A DNA stretch of 64,000 nucleotides from an uncultured Oleiphilus sp. (GTDB lineage Bacteria > Pseudomonadota > Gammaproteobacteria > Pseudomonadales > Oleiphilaceae). The stretch lies in contig CAJWBE010000012.1 of the NCBI GenBank assembly GCA_913020045.1, forward strand, positions 35,783 to 99,782. The letters are read 5' to 3'. The notes beneath the pieces are model-generated. The model saw only the letters and a program-made list of their open reading frames with translations, made no database searches and had not been told where the DNA came from. Positions 49,111-57,526 of this stretch are shown here, one piece after another. Position 1 is the stretch's first letter, and each line of letters starts with the position of its first letter. The position numbers were made by a program, and so were the translations under genes.

Positions 49111-51846
49111 ATGAACAAACGGTTTAACCACACTGAAAATAGGAAGTCACTCAGTCAAAAGAAAAAGTCGGGCTGTGGTGAAAAACGTCGAACCTCTCCT
49201 AAGGCATTCGGTTCGAAGCCTTCACATAGAAAAGCCCCCTCGAAGGTAACGATATATGCGGGCACTGCCATTATCGGTTTGGGTCTTTCCACAATGGCGT
49301 CTGCTGGCTTGTTCAGCAACCTCGTAGACGCGGCAACAAATGTTGTTGAAACGGTTGTAGAGACGACAGTAGATGTTGTCGAGACGGTTGTGGAAACCAC
49401 CGTTGATGTCGTCGAAGTCGTGGTGGACACAGGCACTCAAGTGGTTGATGCAGGCACGGGTGTAGTGGGCAGTGTCATTCCTCGCGAAGCGGACAGCGAA
49501 GGCTACTACTCAGAAGAACAGCAGGCACTGAACTTGATTGATCCCCCTGAGGCCAACAACCCGGTTGATAGTGCACTGCGAAACAAGCTTAAGCTTAACG
49601 ACGGGACCACCGTAGTTCATTTCAATTCAAATCCAAGCGATTGGAACGATGGTTTTGTAAAACGTTGGTACGGCAGTTACCAGCTCATTACGCTAGATGG
49701 TGACACGACCGGTGCAAGATGTGCGGATGGCTCAAACTACAAGTTCTTGGTAGACCGTTCAGCCAAGAGCTCAAACATGGCGATTCAATTTGAGGCCGGC
49801 GGTGGATGCTGGGATAGTCATACGTGCCCGCGTGCCGATGGCGGGTTTTCCAATGGCGGTCTAGTGGGACGGAAGCTGGGCGGAGACTCGCCGGATCAAG
49901 CGACACTTCGACTAGCTGCACAGGCTTCGTTGGTATCGGGTATTGTCGATGACGTTGATGATACCTTTAATCCGAAGTACAAGGATTGGACCAAAGTTTA
50001 CCTGCCATACTGCACAGCGGATCTTGGCACGGGGGATGCGGTGCACGATTATGGTTTTACCCATGAGAACGGCAGTACGACCTTTGAAAACAATGGCCGT
50101 AAGATTCAAGGTGCGGTCCTGGCCTGGCTGAAAGAAAACCTGGAACAGCCTAAGCAAATGTTACTCTCAGGCCAAAGCGCCGGTGGTTTTTCGACCTTAC
50201 TCCATTACAACTTATACCGAACGGCATTAGAACCGACACAGGGCTATGTGTTTGATGATGCAGGCCCCATTGTGCCGAGTGATCAAAACGATAGTTTTGA
50301 AGAGGCACCGACAGGGCCAACCATGATCGCGATCCGAAATGCCTGGAATGCGGTTCCGTATCTTCAATGGATGGAAGAAGAGTCTGTCAGAGCCAATTTA
50401 AGTGCAGCCGATGGGTTTGATATGACCAACATGGGCTCGATCAACAGCTTTCTTGCCAAAAAATGGTCTAATGACCGCTTCCTATTGGCCACCTCGCAGC
50501 ACGACAGCATTATCGCTGGCTTCAGCTACAACGTGTTTGACGATCGCATCATGAACGCGACCAATGTCAACGATGCCAACTCCTTGCGTCGAATGAAGCA
50601 GGGTATGGAGATTAATCGTTTAAAAGAGCTGCTCGATACCTTGCCTAACTTTGGTTACTTTATGCCGGGCTATCGTCCGATTATGGGTGGCCATGTTTTG
50701 TCTTTCCCTATCGTTGCAAGCAGTGCCAAGAACGAAGACGATGGCAACACGATACGCAGTGCCATTCTGAATCTAATGGATGATTCCCAAGCGCTGATGC
50801 AGTCCTATGAATCTAACGTATTTGCCGACTATAACCGTTACCATGATTGTGCGAATGGCGTGTTCGCAGCCGATAGCGGTGGTATGGCGACCGGCCAGAT
50901 GTTTATCGACAAAGATGACTCAGGTTCTGAGCCTGAGAGTGTTTTGACACAAATGTTTGATTTAGCGGAGATGGCAAGCTGTGCACTACCGTTTAGTATT
51001 CGTCCTGACATCATTAACGTGGCAGAAGGCCAATTAATTTCGCAAAGCTCAACCTATTCTGGTGGTGGCTGGGCGAGCCTGGCAGTTGATGGCGATACCA
51101 ATGGTGTTTGGTCTAATGGTTCGGTAACGCACACGGTTAATGAGTCAAACCCTTGGATCAAAGTTGATTTGGGGTGGGATAAAACCTTGTACGGCGTGAC
51201 TATATGGAACCGCACCGACTGTTGTTCAGATCGACTGTCTAACTTCCGAGTTACGTACTTAGATAGCAACAACCAAGTGATCGACTACAAAGATTACACG
51301 CGCACTGCGGGTACCAAGACCAATATTGTTTCCATGAAATCAGGGGTGCGCTATGTGAAGGTTGAGCTGTTAGGATCAGGCATACTTTCATTGGCAGAAC
51401 TTCAGGTTTGGGGGCATTGGGATGACAATAGTTTCAGCTCGGATTTTGAAGCGCCTTATCAAGGGGAAAGTGTCGTGAGAGTTGAATTGGACAACTCGTA
51501 TCTTCAGTTGCGTGAAGTTGAAGTTAACATTAACGGCGAGTGGCATTATCTAAATAGTAGTCAATTTAATGCTGAACTAACCGCTCGCGATGAATACGCT
51601 GGCGCTTATGGTGCAGCTCAAGCGGGAGATGGCAGCACTTCAACGCCTTTGTATCATTCAAAAACGGCGTCGGGTACGAACTGGTGGCAGGCAGTTGTGA
51701 AGGACTATGCCGGAACGATAAGCGGGGTGCGTATTCTCACTCGTGCCGATGGTTACGCCTTTCGCATCGACAATGCGCGAATATACGTGAATGGCGAGCA
51801 AATCGGCACGTGGTTGTGGGATGGAAAATACATTAAAACATTCTAA
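49111..51846 (+). CDS. Large secreted pectinacetylesterase/Notum-family esterase with F5/8C-like module
   Basis: A 911-residue protein starting at 49111. A very long basic N-terminus (about 50 residues, many Lys/Arg/Ser) precedes a hydrophobic signal segment (VTIYAGTAIIGLGLSTMASA). Residues 75-120 are repeats of VVETVVETTVD type. The esterase domain (about 135-640) has MAIQFEAGGGCWDS, KVYLPYCTADLG, nucleophile MLLSGQSAGGFSTLL, GYRPIMGGHVLS. Residues 650-790 look like an F5/8-type-C (discoidin/fucolectin) domain (QSSTYSGGGWASLAVDGDTN). A beta-rich C-terminus follows. A paralogue of 44683 with a surface- or glycan-binding module. Confidence 0.88.
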   Translation: MNKRFNHTENRKSLSQKKKSGCGEKRRTSPKAFGSKPSHRKAPSKVTIYAGTAIIGLGLSTMASAGLFSNLVDAATNVVETVVETTVDVVETVVETTVDVVEVVVDTGTQVVDAGTGVVGSVIPREADSEGYYSEEQQALNLIDPPEANNPVDSALRNKLKLNDGTTVVHFNSNPSDWNDGFVKRWYGSYQLITLDGDTTGARCADGSNYKFLVDRSAKSSNMAIQFEAGGGCWDSHTCPRADGGFSNGGLVGRKLGGDSPDQATLRLAAQASLVSGIVDDVDDTFNPKYKDWTKVYLPYCTADLGTGDAVHDYGFTHENGSTTFENNGRKIQGAVLAWLKENLEQPKQMLLSGQSAGGFSTLLHYNLYRTALEPTQGYVFDDAGPIVPSDQNDSFEEAPTGPTMIAIRNAWNAVPYLQWMEEESVRANLSAADGFDMTNMGSINSFLAKKWSNDRFLLATSQHDSIIAGFSYNVFDDRIMNATNVNDANSLRRMKQGMEINRLKELLDTLPNFGYFMPGYRPIMGGHVLSFPIVASSAKNEDDGNTIRSAILNLMDDSQALMQSYESNVFADYNRYHDCANGVFAADSGGMATGQMFIDKDDSGSEPESVLTQMFDLAEMASCALPFSIRPDIINVAEGQLISQSSTYSGGGWASLAVDGDTNGVWSNGSVTHTVNESNPWIKVDLGWDKTLYGVTIWNRTDCCSDRLSNFRVTYLDSNNQVIDYKDYTRTAGTKTNIVSMKSGVRYVKVELLGSGILSLAELQVWGHWDDNSFSSDFEAPYQGESVVRVELDNSYLQLREVEVNINGEWHYLNSSQFNAELTARDEYAGAYGAAQAGDGSTSTPLYHSKTASGTNWWQAVVKDYAGTISGVRILTRADGYAFRIDNARIYVNGEQIGTWLWDGKYIKTF
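49340..49435 (+). repeat. Tandem coding repeat (VVETVVETTVDVVE)
   Basis: The coding DNA repeats GTTGTTGAAACGGTTGTAGAGACGACAGT-like units about 2.5 times, with synonymous changes, giving VVETVVETTVD twice and a related third unit. The peptide is hydrophobic/acidic and likely a beta or amphipathic spacer after the signal peptide. Confidence 0.7.
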
Positions 51847-52230
51847 GTGCTTTCATAGTCAATAATTTACTGATTAAACTGAAGGAGCCGGACATTTTGT
51901 CCGGCTTTTTTCGTTTTAATCAAGAATAAGTGGTTTGTTAAAAAATAGATTGTTCTATTAGCGAATGTAGTGTTCTTTAATTATTCGGATCGCATCTAAT
52001 CGGTTCTTTTGGTCTTGGCCTATCATATATAGATATGGCCCAATTGAAGAGTTTAAGTGGGTGCGAATAGTTGCTATGCAGGTGTGTAAAATGGCCATGA
52101 TTTCAGGAAGTTGGACAGGGTCACATTTCGTGAGTGCAAATCAAATATTAAGATGGTTTTAAACGTCCAGCGCTATACAAAGCGCTGGACTGGAGGTGTA
52201 AATTCGAATGATAGAAAGACTGAAATATGG
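51847..52230. other. Intergenic region between convergent esterase and aldehyde dehydrogenase genes
   Basis: A 384-base non-coding stretch holding the esterase terminator at 51886-51911. No further gene or RNA was supported; the small plus frame at 52111 overlaps the dehydrogenase and is discarded. Confidence 0.45.
51886..51911 (+). terminator. Terminator of the second esterase gene
   Basis: AGCCGGACA (51886-51894) pairs perfectly with TGTCCGGCT (51898-51906) over a 3-base loop, followed by a T run. A textbook intrinsic terminator 40 bases after the stop. Confidence 0.92.
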
Positions 52231-53685
52231 CTATCGAATAAGCAATTTATACACGAGTTTATGCATGAAACTACCATAAGGCGGATGGAGTGATGTACCG
52301 GTAAATAAGCGCCCCTGGCTTAGAATTGATTTCGCTTTAGAAAGTGTGAGGAAGCCTTCTTTTCCATGATAATGACCCATACCTGACTTGCCGATTCCAC
52401 CAAAGGGTAAATCATCTTGGCCTACATGCATCACCGCATCGTTAAAGACCAAGGCACCGGAGTGAGTATGATAGGCAATGTTCTTTTGCAGTTTTTTATC
52501 AAAGCTATATAGATATAGAGCGAGCGGCCTTGGACGTTGATTGATAAACTTAATGGCTTCATCTACGGTCTTGTAGGTAATGATGGGGAAAAGAGGGCCA
52601 AAGATCTCTTCTCTCATTAGCTCACTATTTTCGGGAGGGTTGATAATGAGAGTCAAAGGTAGTTTTCGACCCTTTCTTCTCAGGTTTAGTTTACTGTCTG
52701 ACATGGGCTCGATGCGTGTGCCATGTTCTGCTACTTCATTTAGAGCATGACTAAGGCGCTTGTATTGGCGATCATTCACAACACTGGTGTAATCATTGTT
52801 TGAAGCTGCGTTAGGGTACATTTTGTTAAACTCGGAACGCACTTCGTTGATCAATGTTTCGAGTTTATTTTCAGGGCAAAGAATATAATCAGGTGACACA
52901 CAAGTCTGACCCGCATTAAGTGTTTTACCCCACAGAAATCGTTTTACTGCTTGTTCGATTGGAATGTCTGGCGCAATTAAGGCGGGCGATTTCCCGCCAA
53001 GTTCTAAGGTGACGGGTGTTAGATGTTCCGATGCGGCTCGCATGACGTGCCGCCCGACTTGAGTGGAGCCTGTAAACAATAAATGATCAAACGGAAGTGC
53101 TGAGAATTGACTGGCGACATCTGCGCCACCTTCAATAATTGCGACTTCATTTTCTGAGAAGCAATTTGCAATTATCTTCTTAAATACCTGATTAGTGTTG
53201 GGTGTAAATTCAGACAGTTTGATCATTGCTCTGTTGCCCGCGGCGATGGCTGTTACTAATGGTCCAAGAGCAAGAAATACCGGGTAGTTCCATGGAGCGA
53301 TTATCCCTACGACGCCAAGTGGTTGATAAATAACCTTTGCGCGAGCTGGCTGAAATACCATATTTACTTTACGCTTTTCCGGTTTCATCCATTTTTTAAT
53401 ATTCTTCGTCGCATAATGAATTGCCGATAATGAAGGGATGATGTCACCCATCAGAGACTCGTCTTTTGATCGGCCTCCAAAATCCTCGTCTAAGGCCTCA
53501 ACGAGGGCTGTTTGGAATTCAATGATGGTGCTTTTTAGTATTTTTAGCTGTTTGATTCTGTCTGTTGAGCTGGGGTAGGGGGCTTTGAGATAGGCTTCCT
53601 TTTGACTCGTCAGGAGATTTAGCAAGCGTTGATCATTTGTGTTCGACTCTTGGCTTTCTAGCCCTCGTAGTTTTAGGTTTCCCAT
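52231..53685 (-). CDS. Aldehyde dehydrogenase, coniferyl-aldehyde-dehydrogenase type
   Basis: A 484-residue class 3-like ALDH. NAD site GVVGIIAPWNYPVFLALGPLV near residue 120; catalytic Glu in PVTLELGGKSPALIAP; catalytic Cys in NAGQTCVSPDYILCP; C-terminal DLPFGGIGKSGMGHYHGKEGF. Closest to coniferyl aldehyde dehydrogenases and fatty aldehyde dehydrogenases with a hydrophobic C-terminal tail (SFMHKLVYKLL). On this island an aldehyde from lipid oxidation is a plausible substrate (inference). The only minus-strand gene between the esterase and lipoxygenase genes. Confidence 0.92.
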   Translation of the reverse strand: MGNLKLRGLESQESNTNDQRLLNLLTSQKEAYLKAPYPSSTDRIKQLKILKSTIIEFQTALVEALDEDFGGRSKDESLMGDIIPSLSAIHYATKNIKKWMKPEKRKVNMVFQPARAKVIYQPLGVVGIIAPWNYPVFLALGPLVTAIAAGNRAMIKLSEFTPNTNQVFKKIIANCFSENEVAIIEGGADVASQFSALPFDHLLFTGSTQVGRHVMRAASEHLTPVTLELGGKSPALIAPDIPIEQAVKRFLWGKTLNAGQTCVSPDYILCPENKLETLINEVRSEFNKMYPNAASNNDYTSVVNDRQYKRLSHALNEVAEHGTRIEPMSDSKLNLRRKGRKLPLTLIINPPENSELMREEIFGPLFPIITYKTVDEAIKFINQRPRPLALYLYSFDKKLQKNIAYHTHSGALVFNDAVMHVGQDDLPFGGIGKSGMGHYHGKEGFLTLSKAKSILSQGRLFTGTSLHPPYGSFMHKLVYKLLIR

Positions 53686-54029
53686 CGGTTCACTCTCTAG
53701 ACAAAGTACAGATAAATTAATCTGAGTCAGTCTACTGTTTTAATAGTGAGGTTGAATGTTTGGGGATGCCAGGTAGTTTAGCTGTTCGTGCCATGTAAGG
53801 ACTTTGATTTAGCTTTTCAGATTCAACAATCAAGAGCTTCTTAACTTATCTTTCTCTCAGTGATTATCAGTGTATTCGTTCGCATTAATTGTGTGTCCAA
53901 TTCCACAAACACTATCTGTGGCATGAAATGCATAGTTGAGTGGCGCCCACTGCTGAGCGTTATAGATTTAAAGACAATATTCTGGTTCAGGTACTACAAA
54001 GTCTAACGATCAAGCTAAGGAAATTACCA
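53686..54029. promoter_or_regulatory. Divergent region between aldehyde dehydrogenase and lipoxygenase-like genes
   Basis: A 344-base gap between divergent genes. It contains the GGCATGAAATG motif at 53920 and AT-rich stretches either side. No coding potential is seen. Confidence 0.5.
53918..53932. promoter_or_regulatory. GGCATGAAATG motif upstream of the lipoxygenase unit
   Basis: TGTGGCATGAAATGCAT shares 11-12 bases with sites at 39816 and 43191. No second perfect copy is seen 21 bases away, only the weak TGGCGCC at 53940. It lies about 110 bases before the leader ORF. Confidence 0.5.
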
Positions 54030-54086
54030 TGACCAAAAATAAGAAGATACCCCTGAACATAGGGTTGATCGGGGGGCGACTATGAA
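54030..54086 (+). CDS. Short leader ORF overlapping the lipoxygenase start
   Basis: ATG at 54030 after AAGGAAATTACC encodes an 18-residue peptide, MTKNKKIPLNIGLIGGRL, ending TGA at 54084 (coordinates include the overlapping stop region). Its stop overlaps the ATG of the lipoxygenase frame (ATGA). It has the only good Shine-Dalgarno here. It could couple translation, or, with a one-base change in the G6 run at 54071-54076, be the real N-terminus of the lipoxygenase. Confidence 0.45.
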
Positions 54087-56316
54087 TTGTCAACTTACCC
54101 CTGAACAGCAAGCTATGCCTGAACTAGTTGCGTTCGAAGAAGCCGTCGCGGCCTATGATGCGAAAGTAGCGAGTGGTCAAATACCCAGCTCCGGAAACGA
54201 AGACTTTAGCGTTCCGGACATTGGCGACTATACGCCGCCAGATTGGTCAAATTCTGAGGAGATTGGTTGTACTGCGGAAGTAGGAACGGTTGAAGATATA
54301 AGCGCGATCGGTTCAGGTTATCAGTGTCAAGGTACTGATCTCACTATTGGTACGAGCTACACACAACGGGAAGAGTATCCTTTTCCTAGCCTATATCATA
54401 ATTCTAGTTCTGCCGTGCAAGCCGAGAGAGATGCTGAATTGGTACAGGCACGTATCGATAATTGGTTTGATAATGTGCGCATTCCAGGAGCTTGGGTTCA
54501 CGGTAATGTCAGTTCACCAGATGTGATCAAGAATATTGTGTGGACCTTGCGTGGCACGCCGGAAGATCGAGCTGCTCGTGCCCGCGAAAATCACATGGGC
54601 GTGAATGATGCAGATATCGGTGATGATGCAACAGATGTGTTTGAAGCAGCTATTCGCTACTTTGAGAAAAATATGTGGTTATTCATTCGTTACCCTAGTT
54701 TTTTAGCGAAGATGACCGATTTGATCAATCTTTTTGTCACCAATGCGTTTGATGATGATCTTTTCCGGGTTAAGTTTCAGTTTATCGATCCGATCCTATT
54801 GGCTGTTCCGGAAGTGAATACCAACAACATCGAAGACTGGAACTTCTATCCGGACGGCATGGAAGAACAATATCCAAAGCAGCCTTTTGATGCAGAATTT
54901 CGAGATGATGATGTCATTGCCTGGCTCCAAGTTGGTTATGCATCGCCATACTCTCGTATGAAACCTCTTACGTCTCATCAAAGCAATTTCAAAGTTACAA
55001 ACAGTATGTTCAGGGATATTGATGGGTTTGGGAATGATAACTTAGATCAGGCAATGGCCGAAGGCCGAGTGTTTGTCACGGACTTTAAAGGGTATCACGA
55101 GGCTAATATCAAACCTGGCCCTAATAATGGTGCGCATTTTTATGCGGGAATCGCCATGTTCGCCATTCCTAAGAATGGTGGCGATTTAAAGACGATCGCG
55201 ATTCAAAATACACAGCATTCACCTAGTGGCTGGTTCCAGCGTACGGCTTGGCGTAATTTGAATACGCAAGATCCTAACAAACCTCTGTCTGAAATATTGA
55301 CACCCAAGAGCAATTACTGGGCGTGGCAACAAAGCAAACTTGCGTTTATGAGCATGTATGCAATCAGTAACGTGATTGATCATTTATCAACTCACGTATA
55401 TCTGTACCCGCTGCCAATCAGCTTTTATAGAAATATACCGGATCATCATCCGTTAACTGCCTTGTTAGAACCGCATATGATGTCGCTGGTTGCCAATAAC
55501 CATGCAGGTATATTCTCAGAAGTTGGCTTCCCTGATCCCTTACACATGGGGTATGGCGATGGCACTACTGGTTTACTCTCAGGCCTGCCAAGTCGAGTGT
55601 CAGGCTGGACGGGTGAGACCTTTGTCGAAGAAACGGTACGCCAGGCGAATACTTACAACTTTGTTGAGGATTCTACTCCGTTGGATCGATGTTCAGATTC
55701 TAGTTTCAGCAAAATTGAAGATTTCCCATTACATGATGATGCCGGAACATTCCCAGTTATTCAGGAATGGGTAAATGACTACATTAACTTGTACTACGGG
55801 TCGGACGCCGATGTGTTGTTGGACGATGAAGTTCAGAGTTTCTGTGCTGAGTTAGAAGATAAGATGACGGGGTTCCCTGCGTCATTGGGAAGTAAAGCTG
55901 AACTAGTGGATATGGTGGCACGCATTATCTACTGGATGTCGACGAATCACACCTTGGAAGCGCTTCTTTCGATGCAGAAAATGGCGCCGTTTGGCTACTT
56001 TTCAAGTTGGTTGCCTCGTGCAAACAGTAGGCGTAGTGAGCAGGATTATCTGAATACCTTACCGCCTCTAAACTATGCCTTGGCATCATTCTGTGGCAGT
56101 CGTATTTTTGTTGACTTGCCAACCGATTGGCATCGGTCTCTGGGTAAATACCCTCATGGTCAGTTTATGCATGACCCAAGAGTTTATCCTCATTTGGAGA
56201 ACTTCCAAAATCGCCTGTTGGTATTGGACGAGGCTATCAAAGTGAAAAACCAGACACGCCGTTGGGAATACAACTTAATGCGTCCATCGACAATGACGTG
56301 TAGCCCATGGAACTAA
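54082..56316 (+). CDS. Lipoxygenase-fold protein, divergent metal ligands, no signal peptide
   Basis: A 744-residue protein with lipoxygenase architecture. Matches: WAWQQSKLAFMSMYAISNVI leading into IDHLSTHVYLYPLPISFYR and HHPLTALLEPHMMS (the iron helix plus the HP-x4-LL-x-PH segment), and ARIIYWMSTNHTLEALLSMQ for the third ligand helix. By this alignment ligand 1 is Asp433 (His434 beside it), ligand 2 His438, ligand 3 His623, the Asn position Ala627, and the C-terminal Ile is Asn. The first 200 residues are acidic and unlike a beta-barrel PLAT domain. No signal peptide; the Tat-signal gene follows with a 9-base overlap in its longer frame. Confidence 0.8.
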   Translation: MNCQLTPEQQAMPELVAFEEAVAAYDAKVASGQIPSSGNEDFSVPDIGDYTPPDWSNSEEIGCTAEVGTVEDISAIGSGYQCQGTDLTIGTSYTQREEYPFPSLYHNSSSAVQAERDAELVQARIDNWFDNVRIPGAWVHGNVSSPDVIKNIVWTLRGTPEDRAARARENHMGVNDADIGDDATDVFEAAIRYFEKNMWLFIRYPSFLAKMTDLINLFVTNAFDDDLFRVKFQFIDPILLAVPEVNTNNIEDWNFYPDGMEEQYPKQPFDAEFRDDDVIAWLQVGYASPYSRMKPLTSHQSNFKVTNSMFRDIDGFGNDNLDQAMAEGRVFVTDFKGYHEANIKPGPNNGAHFYAGIAMFAIPKNGGDLKTIAIQNTQHSPSGWFQRTAWRNLNTQDPNKPLSEILTPKSNYWAWQQSKLAFMSMYAISNVIDHLSTHVYLYPLPISFYRNIPDHHPLTALLEPHMMSLVANNHAGIFSEVGFPDPLHMGYGDGTTGLLSGLPSRVSGWTGETFVEETVRQANTYNFVEDSTPLDRCSDSSFSKIEDFPLHDDAGTFPVIQEWVNDYINLYYGSDADVLLDDEVQSFCAELEDKMTGFPASLGSKAELVDMVARIIYWMSTNHTLEALLSMQKMAPFGYFSSWLPRANSRRSEQDYLNTLPPLNYALASFCGSRIFVDLPTDWHRSLGKYPHGQFMHDPRVYPHLENFQNRLLVLDEAIKVKNQTRRWEYNLMRPSTMTCSPWN

Positions 56317-56333
56317 AGCGAGGAGATTCAAAA

Positions 56334-56726
56334 ATGACTAATTTTAGAAAAAATAATAATACTGATGATACTTTATGTGATACCTCGCGTCGGAAGCTTC
56401 TTAAGGGGACGGCAACCGTTGCGGGAATTGCAGCGATTGCGCCAGCAATAAGTTTTGCAAACGGTGCTTCATCTGAAGATATGAATGTTGTGAAGAGTGC
56501 CGAAGAGATTCGGTCCGAATATCATCGATATATCACGTCTGTTCTCAAGAAGTATGCAGCAAAGTCCAAACGTATTAAGCCTGAGTATATCGATGGTTTC
56601 GCTAAAGGTTTTATCGAACTGAATGGCGATATTAATTATGAACAAACGTTTAAAGGTCTAACTGGCGAATATCGTTTAGTGAAACTTTTTATTCGAAGTG
56701 TAAATTCGAGTCGTTTACCAGCTTAG
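56334..56726 (+). CDS. Small Tat-signal protein, possible export escort of the lipoxygenase
   Basis: A 130-residue protein. The twin-arginine signal DTSRRKLLKGTATVAGIAAI is near residue 15-35 with likely cleavage after AISFA. The mature part is about 85 residues, helical and basic (SVLKKYAAKSKRIKPEYIDGF). I know no family for it. The start at 56334 follows CGAGGAGATTC; the track start at 56307 overlaps the lipoxygenase. Placed between a signal-less large enzyme and tatABC, it resembles small Tat subunits that carry a partner across the membrane, for example small hydrogenase or sugar-dehydrogenase gamma subunits. Confidence 0.8.
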   Translation: MTNFRKNNNTDDTLCDTSRRKLLKGTATVAGIAAIAPAISFANGASSEDMNVVKSAEEIRSEYHRYITSVLKKYAAKSKRIKPEYIDGFAKGFIELNGDINYEQTFKGLTGEYRLVKLFIRSVNSSRLPA

Positions 56727-56836
56727 TTTGTTTTTGCTGACATGGTTAGAGGGTGGAGGAGTACTTGCTTGGCTTTTTCTGGCACCTACTCTTCTATTTA
56801 TCTAACGCTTTGAAGAGCAATTTTGGAGAGATAACA

Positions 56837-57067
56837 ATGGGTATTAGTCCAACTCAGTTACTGATTATTCTAGTGATCGTCGCTTTGGTATTTGGTACGA
56901 AAAAACTACGCAACATGGGTGGAGATATTGGCGGCGCAGTTAAAGGTTTTAAAAACGCTATGCGTGATGGAGCAGGTGATGAAGAGTCGCCAAGATTGTC
57001 AAAGACGAGAGGAGAAGAATTGGTTGATTCTTCTATTAACAGTTCCAGCATAAAGACAAGCACATAG
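56837..57067 (+). CDS. tatA: Tat translocase subunit TatA
   Basis: A 76-residue TatA: short N-terminal transmembrane helix ([21 protein letters not shown]) with the FG hinge, then the amphipathic helix [17 protein letters not shown] and a polar tail. TatA forms the pore-like oligomer of the twin-arginine export system. TGGAGAGATAAC precedes the start at 56837, while the track's 56753 start has none. It follows the Tat-signal gene by 110 bases and leads into tatB and tatC. Confidence 0.93.
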   Translation: MGISPTQLLIILVIVALVFGTKKLRNMGGDIGGAVKGFKNAMRDGAGDEESPRLSKTRGEELVDSSINSSSIKTST

Positions 57068-57166
57068 GTCAGTACGTTATGCCGGTTTTCTAGTATATCC
57101 AGAATGTTGAAAAGGATGGATGACTAGTGGTTGATGAACATTGTTGGATTATTAGGATAGTGCAAG

Positions 57167-57526
57167 ATGTTTGATGTTGGTTTTCTAGAGCTTGTTTTCA
57201 TCTGTGTTATAGGTTTGGTTGTGCTCGGGCCTGAACGTATGCCACACGCTGTAAAATGGGTGGGACGAGCTTTAGGAAAACTACGTCGAATGGTAGGAGA
57301 TTTATCGAAGCAGGTTAATACGCAATTGGAGCTAGAGGAATTAAGAGAGTCCATCCGAGAACAGAAAGAAGATCTGGACGTGTCGAAGGAAATGGCCGAG
57401 ATAAAAAGTAAAGTCAGTGAAGCAAGCAATGATCTAAGGCGAGATTTAAATCCGGTAAATAAAAATGACGAACTTAGTGATATTCATGTTGAGGGCGTGT
57501 CAGTAAGGAAGGCTGTTAATGAGTAG
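57167..57526 (+). CDS. tatB: Tat translocase subunit TatB
   Basis: A 119-residue TatB. Typical start MFDVGFLELVFICVIGLVVLGPERMPHAVKWVGR with the conserved Glu in the membrane helix and the GPERxP hinge. It continues into a long amphipathic and coiled region (LRRMVGDLSKQVNTQLELEEL). TatB is the part of the receptor complex that, with TatC, recognises RR signal peptides. It overlaps tatC by 8 bases. Confidence 0.93.
   Translation: MFDVGFLELVFICVIGLVVLGPERMPHAVKWVGRALGKLRRMVGDLSKQVNTQLELEELRESIREQKEDLDVSKEMAEIKSKVSEASNDLRRDLNPVNKNDELSDIHVEGVSVRKAVNE

Noticed and set aside
49155-49440. Minus-strand Thr/Ser/Val-rich ORFs opposite the VVET repeat
   Set aside because: Shadow frames of a coding tandem repeat; no RBS or terminator on that strand.
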